Assembly (NCBI RefSeq): GCF_001687365.1
Contig: NZ_LGLV01000026.1
Coordinates: 1 to 32,365, forward strand
Reading direction: 5' to 3'
DNA: 32,365 nt
Source of the DNA: Pararhizobium polonicum
Lineage (GTDB): Bacteria > Pseudomonadota > Alphaproteobacteria > Rhizobiales > Rhizobiaceae
The translations under genes and the position numbers were made by a program. The notes under the pieces are model-generated. The model searched no databases. It saw only the letters and a list, made by a program, of their open reading frames with translations, and was not told the DNA's origin. Shown piece by piece: positions 1-9,839 of the stretch (positions are counted from its first letter, which is position 1; each line of letters begins with the position of its first letter).

Positions 1-222
1 TGTCGACTTAAAACCGGAACTTAATCCAGTCGCGAACATCCGCCGCCCACGTTTCTCTTTCTCTCTATTCAATTGTCAAAAAACAGACGGACAAATCCGT
101 CGAAAACCTAACCCCGAGAGCCCAAACATCCCTGCCTGAAACCCCAAATCCGCACCAAACTTTCATAAGAAACTTCAGAGCGAGTTCGTCGGTCGCCAGC
201 AGCGCCGCCGCCCTCGTTGGTG
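1..222 (-). other. 5' leader of an rRNA operon (16S gene lies off the left edge)
   Basis: Read on the minus strand, this stretch follows the promoter at 228-257 and contains no open frame of interest. Near its distal end it has TTTTTTGACAATTGAATAG (about 66-85), which resembles the boxA antitermination site of bacterial rRNA leaders (E. coli TGCTCTTTAACAATTTA), followed by an AGAGAAAGAGAAACGTGGG segment that I recall from rhizobial 16S leaders. The mature 16S rRNA would begin to the left of position 1, so no rRNA gene is called. The assignment rests on promoter geometry, the boxA-like site and recall of rhizobial leaders. Confidence 0.6.
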
Positions 223-227
223 AGCGG

Positions 228-292
228 TTTATAGTCCCAGGCATGCTTCATAGTCAACAGGGTTTTTGAAAAAAATGACAGTTTTTTGACAA
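228..292 (-). promoter_or_regulatory. Strong rRNA-type promoter with A/T-rich upstream element
   Basis: On the minus strand a -35 box TTGACT (252-257) and a -10 box TATAAA (228-233) are 18 bases apart (CTATAA at 229-234 gives 17). Upstream of the -35 box lies an A/T tract (262-292) of T and A runs, as in an UP element. Such a promoter facing the boxA-containing leader fits an rrn promoter. Transcription would start near 221 and run left. Confidence 0.65.
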
Positions 293-319
293 ACGCCTGC
301 GCCGTAAGGCTTTGTTGCG

Positions 320-350
320 TTGCGACAATCGGCGGGACCCCTTGTATAAA
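320..350 (+). promoter_or_regulatory. Possible promoter of the M23 peptidase gene
   Basis: TTGCGA (320-325) and TGTATA (343-348) are spaced by 17 bases and point toward the peptidase gene. TATAAA at 345-350 would give a 19-base spacer. The match is only fair, and no other good candidate is visible in 300-570. The region 351-576 shows nothing else convincing. Confidence 0.3.
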
Positions 351-576
351 GCCGAAATCACAATTCCGCCCTCACTTCTTCACATTCCGCGCTCTAAACA
401 GGCCTCGCACTTGCGCCGCACGGTGCTTCGCCGGCTCTGTTCCTCTTATAGGTAGCTGCCGACAAAGCCCCGGCTGTTCTGTTTGACTCGGAGACATGAA
501 AGATGCACATCTTCGCACAACATACCGAGACCATAATAAGAAACGGCGCGTAACCAGGGACTCCGCTCGAATTGGC

Positions 577-2544
577 ATGATCACGGACAAGACCATGATA
601 CGGTCGCTCGGCAACGAGCCGCCGATCCTTGCGGATGGACGCAGGGCACCCGACCGGCGCGAGATTTCTCTGCGCTGGCTTTCGGGCACCTTTCTCACCG
701 GCATTACCTCGAGCCTCTTGATGGGCGTGGCGCTGTTTGCGGCCCTGGACGGACGCCAGCAGCTGGCCATCCCGGCCGAAGCCTATGCGGCGATGGATCC
801 GTCGGCGCGCGGCTCGCAGCCGACCGCTGCCGCCAAGCGCGGCGACCGTATCCTCAGCCCCAGCATCGTTGCCAAGCCCTCCGACCGCAGCATCATGGAA
901 GTCTCGACCATGACCCATGACGGCGAGAAGGAAGTGGTGCGCCGCCAGCCGTTTGCCCATGTGAAGATGACGCTGGCCGCCAACCATCAGCCGGCGGAAA
1001 ACTATCCGGCCTTCGATCCGCTGGCGATCTTTTCCAGCAGCGATGCGGATGCCGCACCGCCGGTCAGCCGCACCGGCACGATCTACGGATCGGACGTCGA
1101 ATCCGAAGTGGCGCTGAAGACGGTGGATTTCCCGCTCAAGGGCTCGACGCTGAAATTCGCGCCGTCCATGTCGATGGATGAGGTCGAGGAGAATGTCCGC
1201 ACCAACGGCTCGGTGCTGACCGACGGCAACACCCAGCTTGCCTCCCTCTTCTATGTCGATCCCCGCCGCTTTGCCTCCGATGCCTCCGATCTCGACCTGA
1301 TCCAGGGACTGTCGGCCCGGGTGGTCGAGGAGAACATGACGGTCTCGGCCTTCGAGAACATCAACGACCAGTCGACCGAATATGCCGACGACGTCATCCC
1401 GGTGCGCCGGGCAACGCCGATCGCCACCGTTCTCATCAATGCCGGTTACGGAAAGGCGCAGGCCGAGGACATTGCCGGTTATCTGCGGCCGGCGCTGAAT
1501 GCGACGGATCTACAGGACGGCGACGTGCTGCGCATCGGCATCATCCAGAAGGGCCAGAACGACGAAGCCAAGGTGGTGCGCGCCAGCGTCTATACGCACG
1601 GCAGCCATGTCTTCACCATGGCGCTTGACGACAAGGACCATTTCGTCAAGGGCTACGAGCCGCCGCGCCTCGACGCGATCGCCACCGCCTTCGACGACAA
1701 CGGCACGCCATCGATCGCCGCCGGCCGCGACCTGCCGCGCGTCTATGACGGCGTCTACCGCGCCGCCCTCTCCTACGGCATGAATTCAACGATGATCGCC
1801 CAGATCATCAAGCTGCTCGCCAGCAATGTCGATTTCCAGGCGCAGCTGAAGCCGACCGACAGTCTCGAGGCCTTCTTCTCCGTGGCCGACAGCAGCGGCA
1901 AGGCGACCGACGATTCGGAATTGCTCTATGTCAACGCCAAGTTCGGCGATGCCGAGACGCGCTTCTACCGGTTCCAGGATCCGGACGACAATTCGATCGA
2001 TTACTACAACGAGCAGGGCAAGAGCATCCGCCAGTTCCTGTTGCGCAATCCCGTGCCGAACGGCACCTTCCGCTCCGGCTTCGGCATGCGCCGCCATCCG
2101 ATCCTCGGTTTTTCGCGCATGCATACCGGCGTCGACTGGGCAGCGCCGCGCGGCACGCCGATCATCGCGGCCGGCAACGGCGTCGTCGAAAAGGCCGGCT
2201 GGGATTCCGGCGGCTACGGCAACCAGACCCTGATCCGTCATGCCAACGGCTATGTCTCGTCCTACAACCACCAGAGCGCCATTGCCAAGAACGTCACCGT
2301 CGGCGCCAAGGTGGTGCAGGGACAGGTGATCGGCTGGATCGGCACGACCGGCCTGTCGACCGGCCCGCATCTGCACTACGAACTGATCGTCAACGGCAAC
2401 CGCGTCGACCCCTTGCGCATCCGCCTGCCCGGCGGCAAGTCGCTGGACGGCAAGGCGCTGGCGCAGTTCGACAAGGAACGCGGCCGGATCGACGAGTTGC
2501 TGGCCAAGGACAATGGCAATGCCGAAGTGGCGGCGGTGCAGTAG
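577..2544 (+). CDS. M23 family metallopeptidase, membrane-anchored (LytM/DipM-like)
   Basis: A 655-residue protein. It has a cytoplasmic N-terminus, one membrane segment at about residues 34-57, a long periplasmic region, and a C-terminal M23 (lysostaphin-type) domain at about 490-620. Zinc ligands are visible: H516 and D520 in HTGVD, and the HxH pair H598/H600 in HLHYE. The catalytic set is therefore complete, and a peptidoglycan endopeptidase role in wall growth or division is expected from the family. A region near residues 290-330 (GYGKAQAEDIAGYLRPAL) resembles the LysM/Csd3-like pre-domain of rhizobial members. The frame is open back to an ATG at 496, but the 27 extra codons have low GC in third position, unlike the rest, so the ATG at 577 is preferred. 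The gene diverges from the rRNA promoter. Confidence 0.9.
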   Translation: MITDKTMIRSLGNEPPILADGRRAPDRREISLRWLSGTFLTGITSSLLMGVALFAALDGRQQLAIPAEAYAAMDPSARGSQPTAAAKRGDRILSPSIVAKPSDRSIMEVSTMTHDGEKEVVRRQPFAHVKMTLAANHQPAENYPAFDPLAIFSSSDADAAPPVSRTGTIYGSDVESEVALKTVDFPLKGSTLKFAPSMSMDEVEENVRTNGSVLTDGNTQLASLFYVDPRRFASDASDLDLIQGLSARVVEENMTVSAFENINDQSTEYADDVIPVRRATPIATVLINAGYGKAQAEDIAGYLRPALNATDLQDGDVLRIGIIQKGQNDEAKVVRASVYTHGSHVFTMALDDKDHFVKGYEPPRLDAIATAFDDNGTPSIAAGRDLPRVYDGVYRAALSYGMNSTMIAQIIKLLASNVDFQAQLKPTDSLEAFFSVADSSGKATDDSELLYVNAKFGDAETRFYRFQDPDDNSIDYYNEQGKSIRQFLLRNPVPNGTFRSGFGMRRHPILGFSRMHTGVDWAAPRGTPIIAAGNGVVEKAGWDSGGYGNQTLIRHANGYVSSYNHQSAIAKNVTVGAKVVQGQVIGWIGTTGLSTGPHLHYELIVNGNRVDPLRIRLPGGKSLDGKALAQFDKERGRIDELLAKDNGNAEVAAVQ

Positions 2545-2705
2545 GAACTCGGTATCCGCGGTTCGCCCGGGTGTCCGGTTTCCGTTCGATAGCCGATCGC
2601 CAACGGTCCCCAGCCCTTTATCCAGTTCGGCCATCGTCCCGATGGGCAGGCTGACCGGCGGGACGCAGCCGAGACGGCCGTATGCCGAAGCCCCGTACGC
2701 TTCCC

Positions 2706-3344
2706 CTATGCCGTTGGTTTCGTCTGCCGCATGCCCGGCCGCTCCCGCATGCGTGACCACCAGGCATTGAGATTGGCGTGCTCTTCAAGCATCTGCCGCC
2801 CTTCGGGAGCCATACCGAAATAATCCATCATCGGCGCGAGATGCAGATCGGCCAGGGTCAGGGATGCACCCCCGAGCCAGAGACCGCCTCCCATCAAATC
2901 GGCAAGAGCCTTCAGAATGATCGGAGCTTTGAAAAGCGAAGCGGCAAGGTGTTTCCCGTCGCTCGGTTCACCGCGCAGGGGCTTGGAAACCCGTTCGACG
3001 TAAATCCCCCAGACGAGCGTTGGATAGACATATCCGTCGGCGATGCTGATAATCTGGTTGACACGTGCCCGATGGCGGGGATCGGCCGGCTGGAGGGCCG
3101 GTCCCTCGAATGCCTCGTCGATATAACGTGTGATGGCGCCGGTCTCGTAGAGCTGGAACCCGTTGTGCTCGAGGGCCGGAATCCGGCCGAAAGGCTGCCG
3201 GGCAAGATAGGATGGCGGCGGACCTTCATCGGCAAAAACATCGACCGGCTCCAGATCGTAGTCGACGCCCTTCTCATGGAGGGCCAATCGGGCTGCACGC
3301 ACGTAGACGCTATAATCCGCACCGAACAATATCGGTTTCTGCAT
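2706..3344 (-). CDS. Glutathione S-transferase family protein
   Basis: A 212-residue protein of typical cytosolic GST length. The N-terminal thioredoxin-like domain starts with QKPILFGADYSVYVRAARLA and contains the glutathione-binding segment RIPALEHNGFQLYETGAITRYI (about residues 53-74, with the cis-Pro of IPAL and E-T for the gamma-glutamyl group). The C-terminal helical domain contains LTLADLHLAPMMDYF. The family conjugates or reduces electrophiles with glutathione; the substrate cannot be told. The ATG at 3342-3344 is chosen because GGGGG lies about 6-10 bases upstream; a 16-residue extension is possible but does not resemble GST. It is convergent with the M23 gene, with 161 bases between stops and nothing recognisable there. 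Confidence 0.88.
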   Translation of the reverse strand: MQKPILFGADYSVYVRAARLALHEKGVDYDLEPVDVFADEGPPPSYLARQPFGRIPALEHNGFQLYETGAITRYIDEAFEGPALQPADPRHRARVNQIISIADGYVYPTLVWGIYVERVSKPLRGEPSDGKHLAASLFKAPIILKALADLMGGGLWLGGASLTLADLHLAPMMDYFGMAPEGRQMLEEHANLNAWWSRMRERPGMRQTKPTA

Positions 3345-3407
3345 CGCTTGCCCCCAAACCCGCATTGCGGCTTTCCGCATCGCACCGCGCATTTCACTGG
3401 CGATGAA

Positions 3408-3435
3408 CGAAAAAGGCCGCCCCGAAGGGCGGCCT
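3408..3435 (-). terminator. Rho-independent terminator of clpB
   Basis: AGGCCGCCC (3414-3422) pairs perfectly with GGGCGGCCT (3427-3435) around a 4-base loop. On the minus strand the stem is followed by TTTTT. It begins 14 bases after the clpB stop codon. Confidence 0.85.
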
Positions 3436-3449
3436 CTCTTGTCATCGTA

Positions 3450-6056
<2,607 letters not shown>

Positions 6057-6150
6057 CTAACTACCTCCGGTAATCGGTCAGCCCGTTCATGGCACTGCCG
6101 ACAGTTGGAATAAGGCTCCCTCAAAAGGCAAGCCCGCGTCTCGCCGTTCC

Positions 6151-6170
6151 GCCGCCTCGCAAAAGGCGGC
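6151..6170 (-). other. Hairpin at the 5' end of the clpB transcript
   Basis: GCCGCCT (6151-6157) and AGGCGGC (6164-6170) form a perfect 7-bp stem with a 6-base loop. It lies about 10 bases inside the transcript predicted from the promoter at 6189-6217. No T-run follows, so it is not a terminator. It may stabilise the mRNA 5' end or form part of a structured 5' UTR of about 125 bases. Confidence 0.45.
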
Positions 6171-6188
6171 CACGACAACTTGAGTGGA

Positions 6189-6217
6189 ATATGGGGCACG
6201 GATTTCCGGAATTAAAG
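6189..6217 (-). promoter_or_regulatory. RpoH (sigma-32)-like promoter of clpB
   Basis: On the minus strand CTTTAAT (6211-6217) is followed after 14 bases by CCCCATAT (6189-6196). The sigma-32 consensus is CTTGAAA - 13-14 bases - CCCCATNT, so the -10 box is perfect and the -35 box matches five of seven positions. The gene downstream is clpB, a classical heat-shock gene. The predicted start is near 6182. Confidence 0.7.
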
Positions 6218-6268
6218 GGCGCGAAAGTGCCCCGTAACCGATTTCGATGGAACCCTGAGATCTGGGCC

Positions 6269-7144
6269 TTAAAGCTCCGCCATTCCCGCCCATTTCTCCA
6301 CGTTGCGGACCATCTCCGGCGCGTGTTCCGGATCGTCCGCAAGCTCTGCCAGTTCGGACAACCGGTGAAAACCCGTCAGGATCGCTACCCGCCGCCGGTC
6401 GATCGCACGCCCCGTGAGCCGTTCATAAGCCGACATCGTCCGTTCGGTCAGGTCCGGTGACACGAAATTGGAATAGATGAACTCCTGATGCAGCGGCGCA
6501 AAGCCGGAATCGGCGAAATCGTAGATGCCGTTCAGCCTTCCGGCGGCGTGGTCGAACGCCATGTTCCAGCCGTGACCATCGAAAAATCCGTAGGTGACAC
6601 CGTGGGGATCAGGCGGCAGCGCCGCGAACGCCGCGATCAGTGTATCCGACCGGGCGCGAAGATCATTCTTCAACAGTGGCAGCGCCTTCGCCCGGACAAC
6701 ATCTACCGTCAGCCAGGGCGCGACCGGGCCTGCTCCTGCTGCAACCATGCGCGCGCTATCCAGCCGGTGAAGTTCGGCATAGAATCGTCCGAGCATTTCG
6801 CCCAGGCGTTGACGCGCATCCTCGGGAAGACGGCCATAGTCTCCGGCAACGAGGTGGGCGCCTTTCAGCTTCTCATGGATCGAGAACAGCGGTGGACCCG
6901 CGTGTATCCGCAGATCGGGAACCGGTATCGAGACTTGCGGTCGGATGACAGACAGCAATTGCGCCTCTCTGAGAAGTGCCTTCTCGGCCGTTATGTGGCG
7001 GGGAAATTTGAAGATCAGCCGGTCATCGACATCCACCGCCACGCTATCCCAACCCGCCGTCGCCAGCGTGAAGGGCGCTGTGGAGAGCCCCGGAAAAGCA
7101 GCCGTTATAGCGTCGCGGCAATCGGAGAGGTCCAGTGTTTTCAT
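6269..7144 (-). CDS. Aminoglycoside phosphotransferase (APH)-fold kinase
   Basis: A 291-residue protein of the APH/choline-kinase-like family. The N-lobe has the ATP-binding lysine in LIFKFPR (about residue 46) and the helix C glutamate in LLREAQLL. The C-lobe has the phosphotransfer loop as FFDGHGWNMAF (usual form HGDxxxxN; here the Asp and Asn are kept, the preceding His is replaced) and the metal-binding DFADSG. Family members phosphorylate small molecules; the substrate is unknown and an actual resistance role is not implied. Its ATG overlaps the stop codon of the upstream YunG-like gene as ATGA, so the two are translationally coupled and probably work together. Its stop lies 52 bases from the clpB promoter. 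Confidence 0.85.
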   Translation of the reverse strand: MKTLDLSDCRDAITAAFPGLSTAPFTLATAGWDSVAVDVDDRLIFKFPRHITAEKALLREAQLLSVIRPQVSIPVPDLRIHAGPPLFSIHEKLKGAHLVAGDYGRLPEDARQRLGEMLGRFYAELHRLDSARMVAAGAGPVAPWLTVDVVRAKALPLLKNDLRARSDTLIAAFAALPPDPHGVTYGFFDGHGWNMAFDHAAGRLNGIYDFADSGFAPLHQEFIYSNFVSPDLTERTMSAYERLTGRAIDRRRVAILTGFHRLSELAELADDPEHAPEMVRNVEKWAGMAEL

Positions 7145-7545
7145 GTTGTCCGACGTAAATCATTCATGCGGAAACACGCAAAACCGCCCGGCGCATTGTC
7201 TGCGCCCAAGTCTTTGAGGAGACGTTCACGCAAAATCCGGTATTGCTCCGGTGATGTATCCGCAAGCGCTTCGTCCCGGCCAGAATCAAGATCGCTGTAG
7301 GCCACCGGGGACGAAAACTGCAAGGCAGAAAAATCCAGCCGCGCACCGCCAATACGGTTGTAAAAATGCCAGGCATCTCCGAATCTCGTCTTGAGGATAT
7401 CGCCGCCGAGAAGATCCTGAACGACAAGGGCCGTCACACCGCATTGGCCAAGCGCCGGGTTCTCCGGCCGCCATTTACTGGATGTTTCGATGGACCACGC
7501 CGTTGCCAACGCGGACTGCACACGCTCAAGCAACGGATCCCGCAA
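7141..7545 (-). CDS. YunG family protein (function unknown)
   Basis: The conserved core is SSKWRPENPALGQCGVTALV followed by WHFYNRI and a DFS segment, which I recognise as the YunG family. The start is uncertain. A TTG at 7543-7545 has GGAG 8 bases upstream and gives 134 residues, right where similarity should begin. An ATG at 7615-7617 would add 24 residues of non-coding-like sequence with a weak ribosome site. Longer starts are excluded because they run into the terminator at 7668-7701. Q34-C35, H60 and D71 (in the 134-residue form) are arranged like the Gln/Cys-His-Asp set of papain-fold enzymes; that is my inference. It is coupled by ATGA overlap to the downstream APH-like kinase. Confidence 0.75.
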   Translation of the reverse strand: MRDPLLERVQSALATAWSIETSSKWRPENPALGQCGVTALVVQDLLGGDILKTRFGDAWHFYNRIGGARLDFSALQFSSPVAYSDLDSGRDEALADTSPEQYRILRERLLKDLGADNAPGGFACFRMNDLRRTT

Positions 7546-7667
7546 ATCCCAATCTCCAACCCCGAGCCAACCGGCCTTCGCACAATGCCGGACCGGAACA
7601 CTATCGCAGAACCGCATATTTGCGGCACTCGAAAATCGGCAAGCCTGCCGCGAAGACACCATCCACG

Positions 7668-7701
7668 AAAAAGCCGCCCGCAACGATCTGCTGCGGGCGG
7701 C
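7668..7701 (-). terminator. Rho-independent terminator of the DUF4167 gene
   Basis: GCCGCCCGCA (7673-7682) pairs perfectly with TGCGGGCGGC (7692-7701), a 10-bp stem with a 9-base loop. On the minus strand TTTTT follows (7668-7672). It lies 42 bases beyond the DUF4167 stop codon. Confidence 0.85.
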
Positions 7702-7742
7702 CCTCAATGTCATCGTCGCGGTCGATTGTAACCGCTGTCGGC

Positions 7743-8621
7743 TTACTCGCCGGCAACCTCGACCAAGGCCGGCTTGTCGCCACCCTTTTCGCCTTCGGCT
7801 CCTGCTTCCGCGGCAGCCTCGTCAGCGCCGGCTTCGCCGCGGCGCGGCTGGCGGCGGGGGCGCGGGGCGGCGCGGCGGCGTGTCGGAGCGCGGCCTGTCG
7901 GCGCTTCTTCTTCCAGCGCAACCTCGACCGGCGTACCTTCGATCACCGGCTGCGGGCCGGAACCGTCGATGATCGGCTGCGGGGCCAGATCGGGGCGCGG
8001 CTGGGCCTGTTCGGCGCGCGGCGGACGCGGACGGTCCTGCCGCTGCTGACGCTCCTGCCGCGGACGCTCCTGATCGGGCTGGCGCTGGCGGTCCTGCTGC
8101 TCCGGCTGGCGTTGCTGGCGCTCGCCTTCCGGCTGCTGGCGCTGCTGACGCTCGGCCTGCTGGTGATGCCGCTCCTGCTCGAGCTGCTGGTCCTGACCGA
8201 CGGAATTCTCGTCGTTGTCGCCCTGGTCCATGTCGTCGTCGCGCTCGTTGCCGTCACGGTCCTGAAAATCGTTGCGATCGTTGTAGTCGCCGCGATCGTC
8301 ACGCTGGAAACGTTCCTGCATCTGCGCCTGTGCGGCCGCAATGATGCGGTTGTAGTGTTCAGCGTGCTGAAGATAGTTTTCCGCCACAACCCGGTCGCCG
8401 GAGCTTTGCGCGTCACGGGCAAGATTGCCGTATTTCTCGGCGATGTGCTGGGCTGTGCCGCGGATCTTCACATCCGGGCCGGAGCTGTCATAGGTCCGGG
8501 TCAGCGGGTTGGAACCCTTCCGGTTATGATTGTTGTTATTGTTGCCACCGCCACCATTGTTATTGCTGCTGGTATTGTTGTTACGCCCACGGCCGCGCTT
8601 GTTTTGCTGTCCTGGCCTCAT
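7743..8621 (-). CDS. DUF4167 domain-containing protein with long disordered tail
   Basis: A 292-residue protein found throughout Rhizobiales. Residues 14-33 are almost pure Asn/Gly. Residues 35-105 (LTRTYDSSGPDVKIRGTAQH through the NRIIAAAQAQMQ helix) are the conserved DUF4167 core. About 107-145 are Asp/Arg-rich and about 145-210 are a Gln/Arg/Glu/Pro low-complexity tract. The C-terminus ends in alternating Ala/Glu/Arg segments, with RTPTRRRAAPRPRRQPRRG-like basic patches. Such a highly charged layout suggests nucleic acid binding or a condensate-forming role, but no function is established to my knowledge. The ATG at 8619-8621 has AGGTGAG about 5 bases upstream. The gene follows prmC in the conserved order but has its own 354-base upstream region with a CtrA-like box. 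Confidence 0.88.
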   Translation of the reverse strand: MRPGQQNKRGRGRNNNTSSNNNGGGGNNNNNHNRKGSNPLTRTYDSSGPDVKIRGTAQHIAEKYGNLARDAQSSGDRVVAENYLQHAEHYNRIIAAAQAQMQERFQRDDRGDYNDRNDFQDRDGNERDDDMDQGDNDENSVGQDQQLEQERHHQQAERQQRQQPEGERQQRQPEQQDRQRQPDQERPRQERQQRQDRPRPPRAEQAQPRPDLAPQPIIDGSGPQPVIEGTPVEVALEEEAPTGRAPTRRRAAPRPRRQPRRGEAGADEAAAEAGAEGEKGGDKPALVEVAGE

Positions 8622-8975
8622 CGTTCACTCACCTGGATTCTCTTGATATTGATGATCATGTGGCTTCGTGGCTTGCCAGAAATCCCATATCGGGGAATTC
8701 GGGATCAAGCAGGCACGCGCCGCGACCCAACCGCCTCATGACGGTACCGTCGCTGGTTAAAGTCAAATTAACAGGTACCCGCACCAGGCACTGTCGAACC
8801 TTAGCAACTCTTTTTTGAGAGTAATCCCTGCGGCAAGGTCTGACCGGAACGAATCTCTGATCTTTGACCTTCTGCCCAGTGCGTGAGAGGAACCTAGCCC
8901 GCTTCCCGTGCGATTCCAAGCCTTTTCTTCACGTTTTTTAAAAAGAGCATCCCGATATCGGCCGGTTTTCAGGGG
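8622..8975. other. 354-base intergenic region between DUF4167 and prmC
   Basis: No gene is supported; the one open frame here (minus, 87 codons) lacks family features. It holds palindromes ACGGTACCGT (8741-8750), a TTAA-N7-TTAAC site (8757-8772) and CCGATATCGG (about 8951-8960), the last followed on the minus strand by a T-run near 8935, a weak terminator candidate for prmC. No convincing sigma-70 promoter was found. Confidence 0.5.
8757..8772. promoter_or_regulatory. CtrA-type binding site upstream of the DUF4167 gene
   Basis: TTAAAGTCAAATTAAC fits the full CtrA box TTAA-N7-TTAAC of alphaproteobacteria. It is 135 bases upstream of the DUF4167 start and lies within the extended palindrome GTTAA-N7-TTAAC, flanked by two GGTACC sites. 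In such GC-rich DNA this pattern is rare by chance. Confidence 0.45.
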
Positions 8976-9839
8976 TTAGTGACCAAATGAGAACAGGATG
9001 GCCCGGTCGTTTCCGCCGAGGTCGCGCACCCGGTCGATCACCCGGAAGCCCTCGCTTTCGAAAAGCGCGCCGACCACCTGCAGCTGGTCGTAGCCGATCT
9101 CGACGCCGACGATACCGCCCTCTGCCAGATGGCGCGCGGCATGGGCGGCGATGGTGCGATAGGCGTCCAGCCCGTCGGCGCCGCCATCCAGCGCCAGCGC
9201 CGGATCGTGGTCCCGCACCTCGGGCGCCAGCGATGCCACCACCTCCGTGCGGATATAGGGCGGATTTGACACGATGATGTCGAACCTGCCGTCAATGCTG
9301 GCGAACCAGTCGCTTTCCACGCCGGTAAAACGGTCGCTGAGGCCATTGCGTTCGGCATTGGCCCTTGCCATCTCCACCGCCCCTGCCGACAGGTCGGAAC
9401 CGACGCCGGTCGCCTGCGGCACGGCGCTCAGCAGCGCCAGGCAGATCGCCCCCGTGCCGGTGCCAAGATCGATGAGATGGCAGGAGCCCTTCTCCGCCAC
9501 GAATTTTTGCGCGAACGGAATGAGGCCCTCGACGATCATCTCCGAATCCGGCCGTGGCTCCAGCGTGTCGGCGGACATGCCGAGCGTCAGCCCGTAGAAT
9601 TCGCGGTTCCCGAGGATGCGGTGCACCGGCTCGTGCGCCGCCCGCCGCTCGATCGCCTCGCGGATGCGCTGCGCGTCCGTTTCTGAAACGATCTCCCCGC
9701 CGCGCGTCATGAAGGCCACCGCCGGCAGGTCGAGCAGGCCGGAAATCAGCACGCGCGCATCCAGCGCCGCCTCGCCGATATGGGCCTTGAGAAACCGGGC
9801 CCGCGCCTCGGCAAACAGGCTGTCGAGCGTATCGGTCAT
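8976..9839 (-). CDS. prmC: Release factor glutamine methyltransferase PrmC (HemK)
   Basis: A 287-residue, SAM-dependent enzyme that N5-methylates the glutamine of the GGQ motif of release factors 1 and 2. There is an N-terminal helical release-factor-binding domain (1-75). The Rossmann methyltransferase domain has the SAM motif DLGTGTG (124-130) and the catalytic NPPY (192-195) that binds the target glutamine amide. Its ATG overlaps the prfA stop codon as ATGA, so enzyme and substrate are translationally coupled. This is the usual arrangement and supports the identification. Length is normal. Confidence 0.96.
   Translation of the reverse strand: MTDTLDSLFAEARARFLKAHIGEAALDARVLISGLLDLPAVAFMTRGGEIVSETDAQRIREAIERRAAHEPVHRILGNREFYGLTLGMSADTLEPRPDSEMIVEGLIPFAQKFVAEKGSCHLIDLGTGTGAICLALLSAVPQATGVGSDLSAGAVEMARANAERNGLSDRFTGVESDWFASIDGRFDIIVSNPPYIRTEVVASLAPEVRDHDPALALDGGADGLDAYRTIAAHAARHLAEGGIVGVEIGYDQLQVVGALFESEGFRVIDRVRDLGGNDRAILFSFGH

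Noticed and set aside
286..486. 66-codon frame between the rRNA promoter and the M23 gene
   Set aside because: No ribosome site, no family resemblance, composition unlike coding sequence here.
7482..8741. 419-codon plus-strand frame with a very hydrophobic middle resembling a membrane protein
   Set aside because: It is the reverse complement of the Gln/Arg-rich DUF4167 coding sequence; Leu/Val runs arise from CAG/CGC-type codons on the other strand.
8656..8919. 87-codon minus-strand frame between prmC and DUF4167
   Set aside because: Covers palindromes and a CtrA-like site, no motif and poor coding composition.
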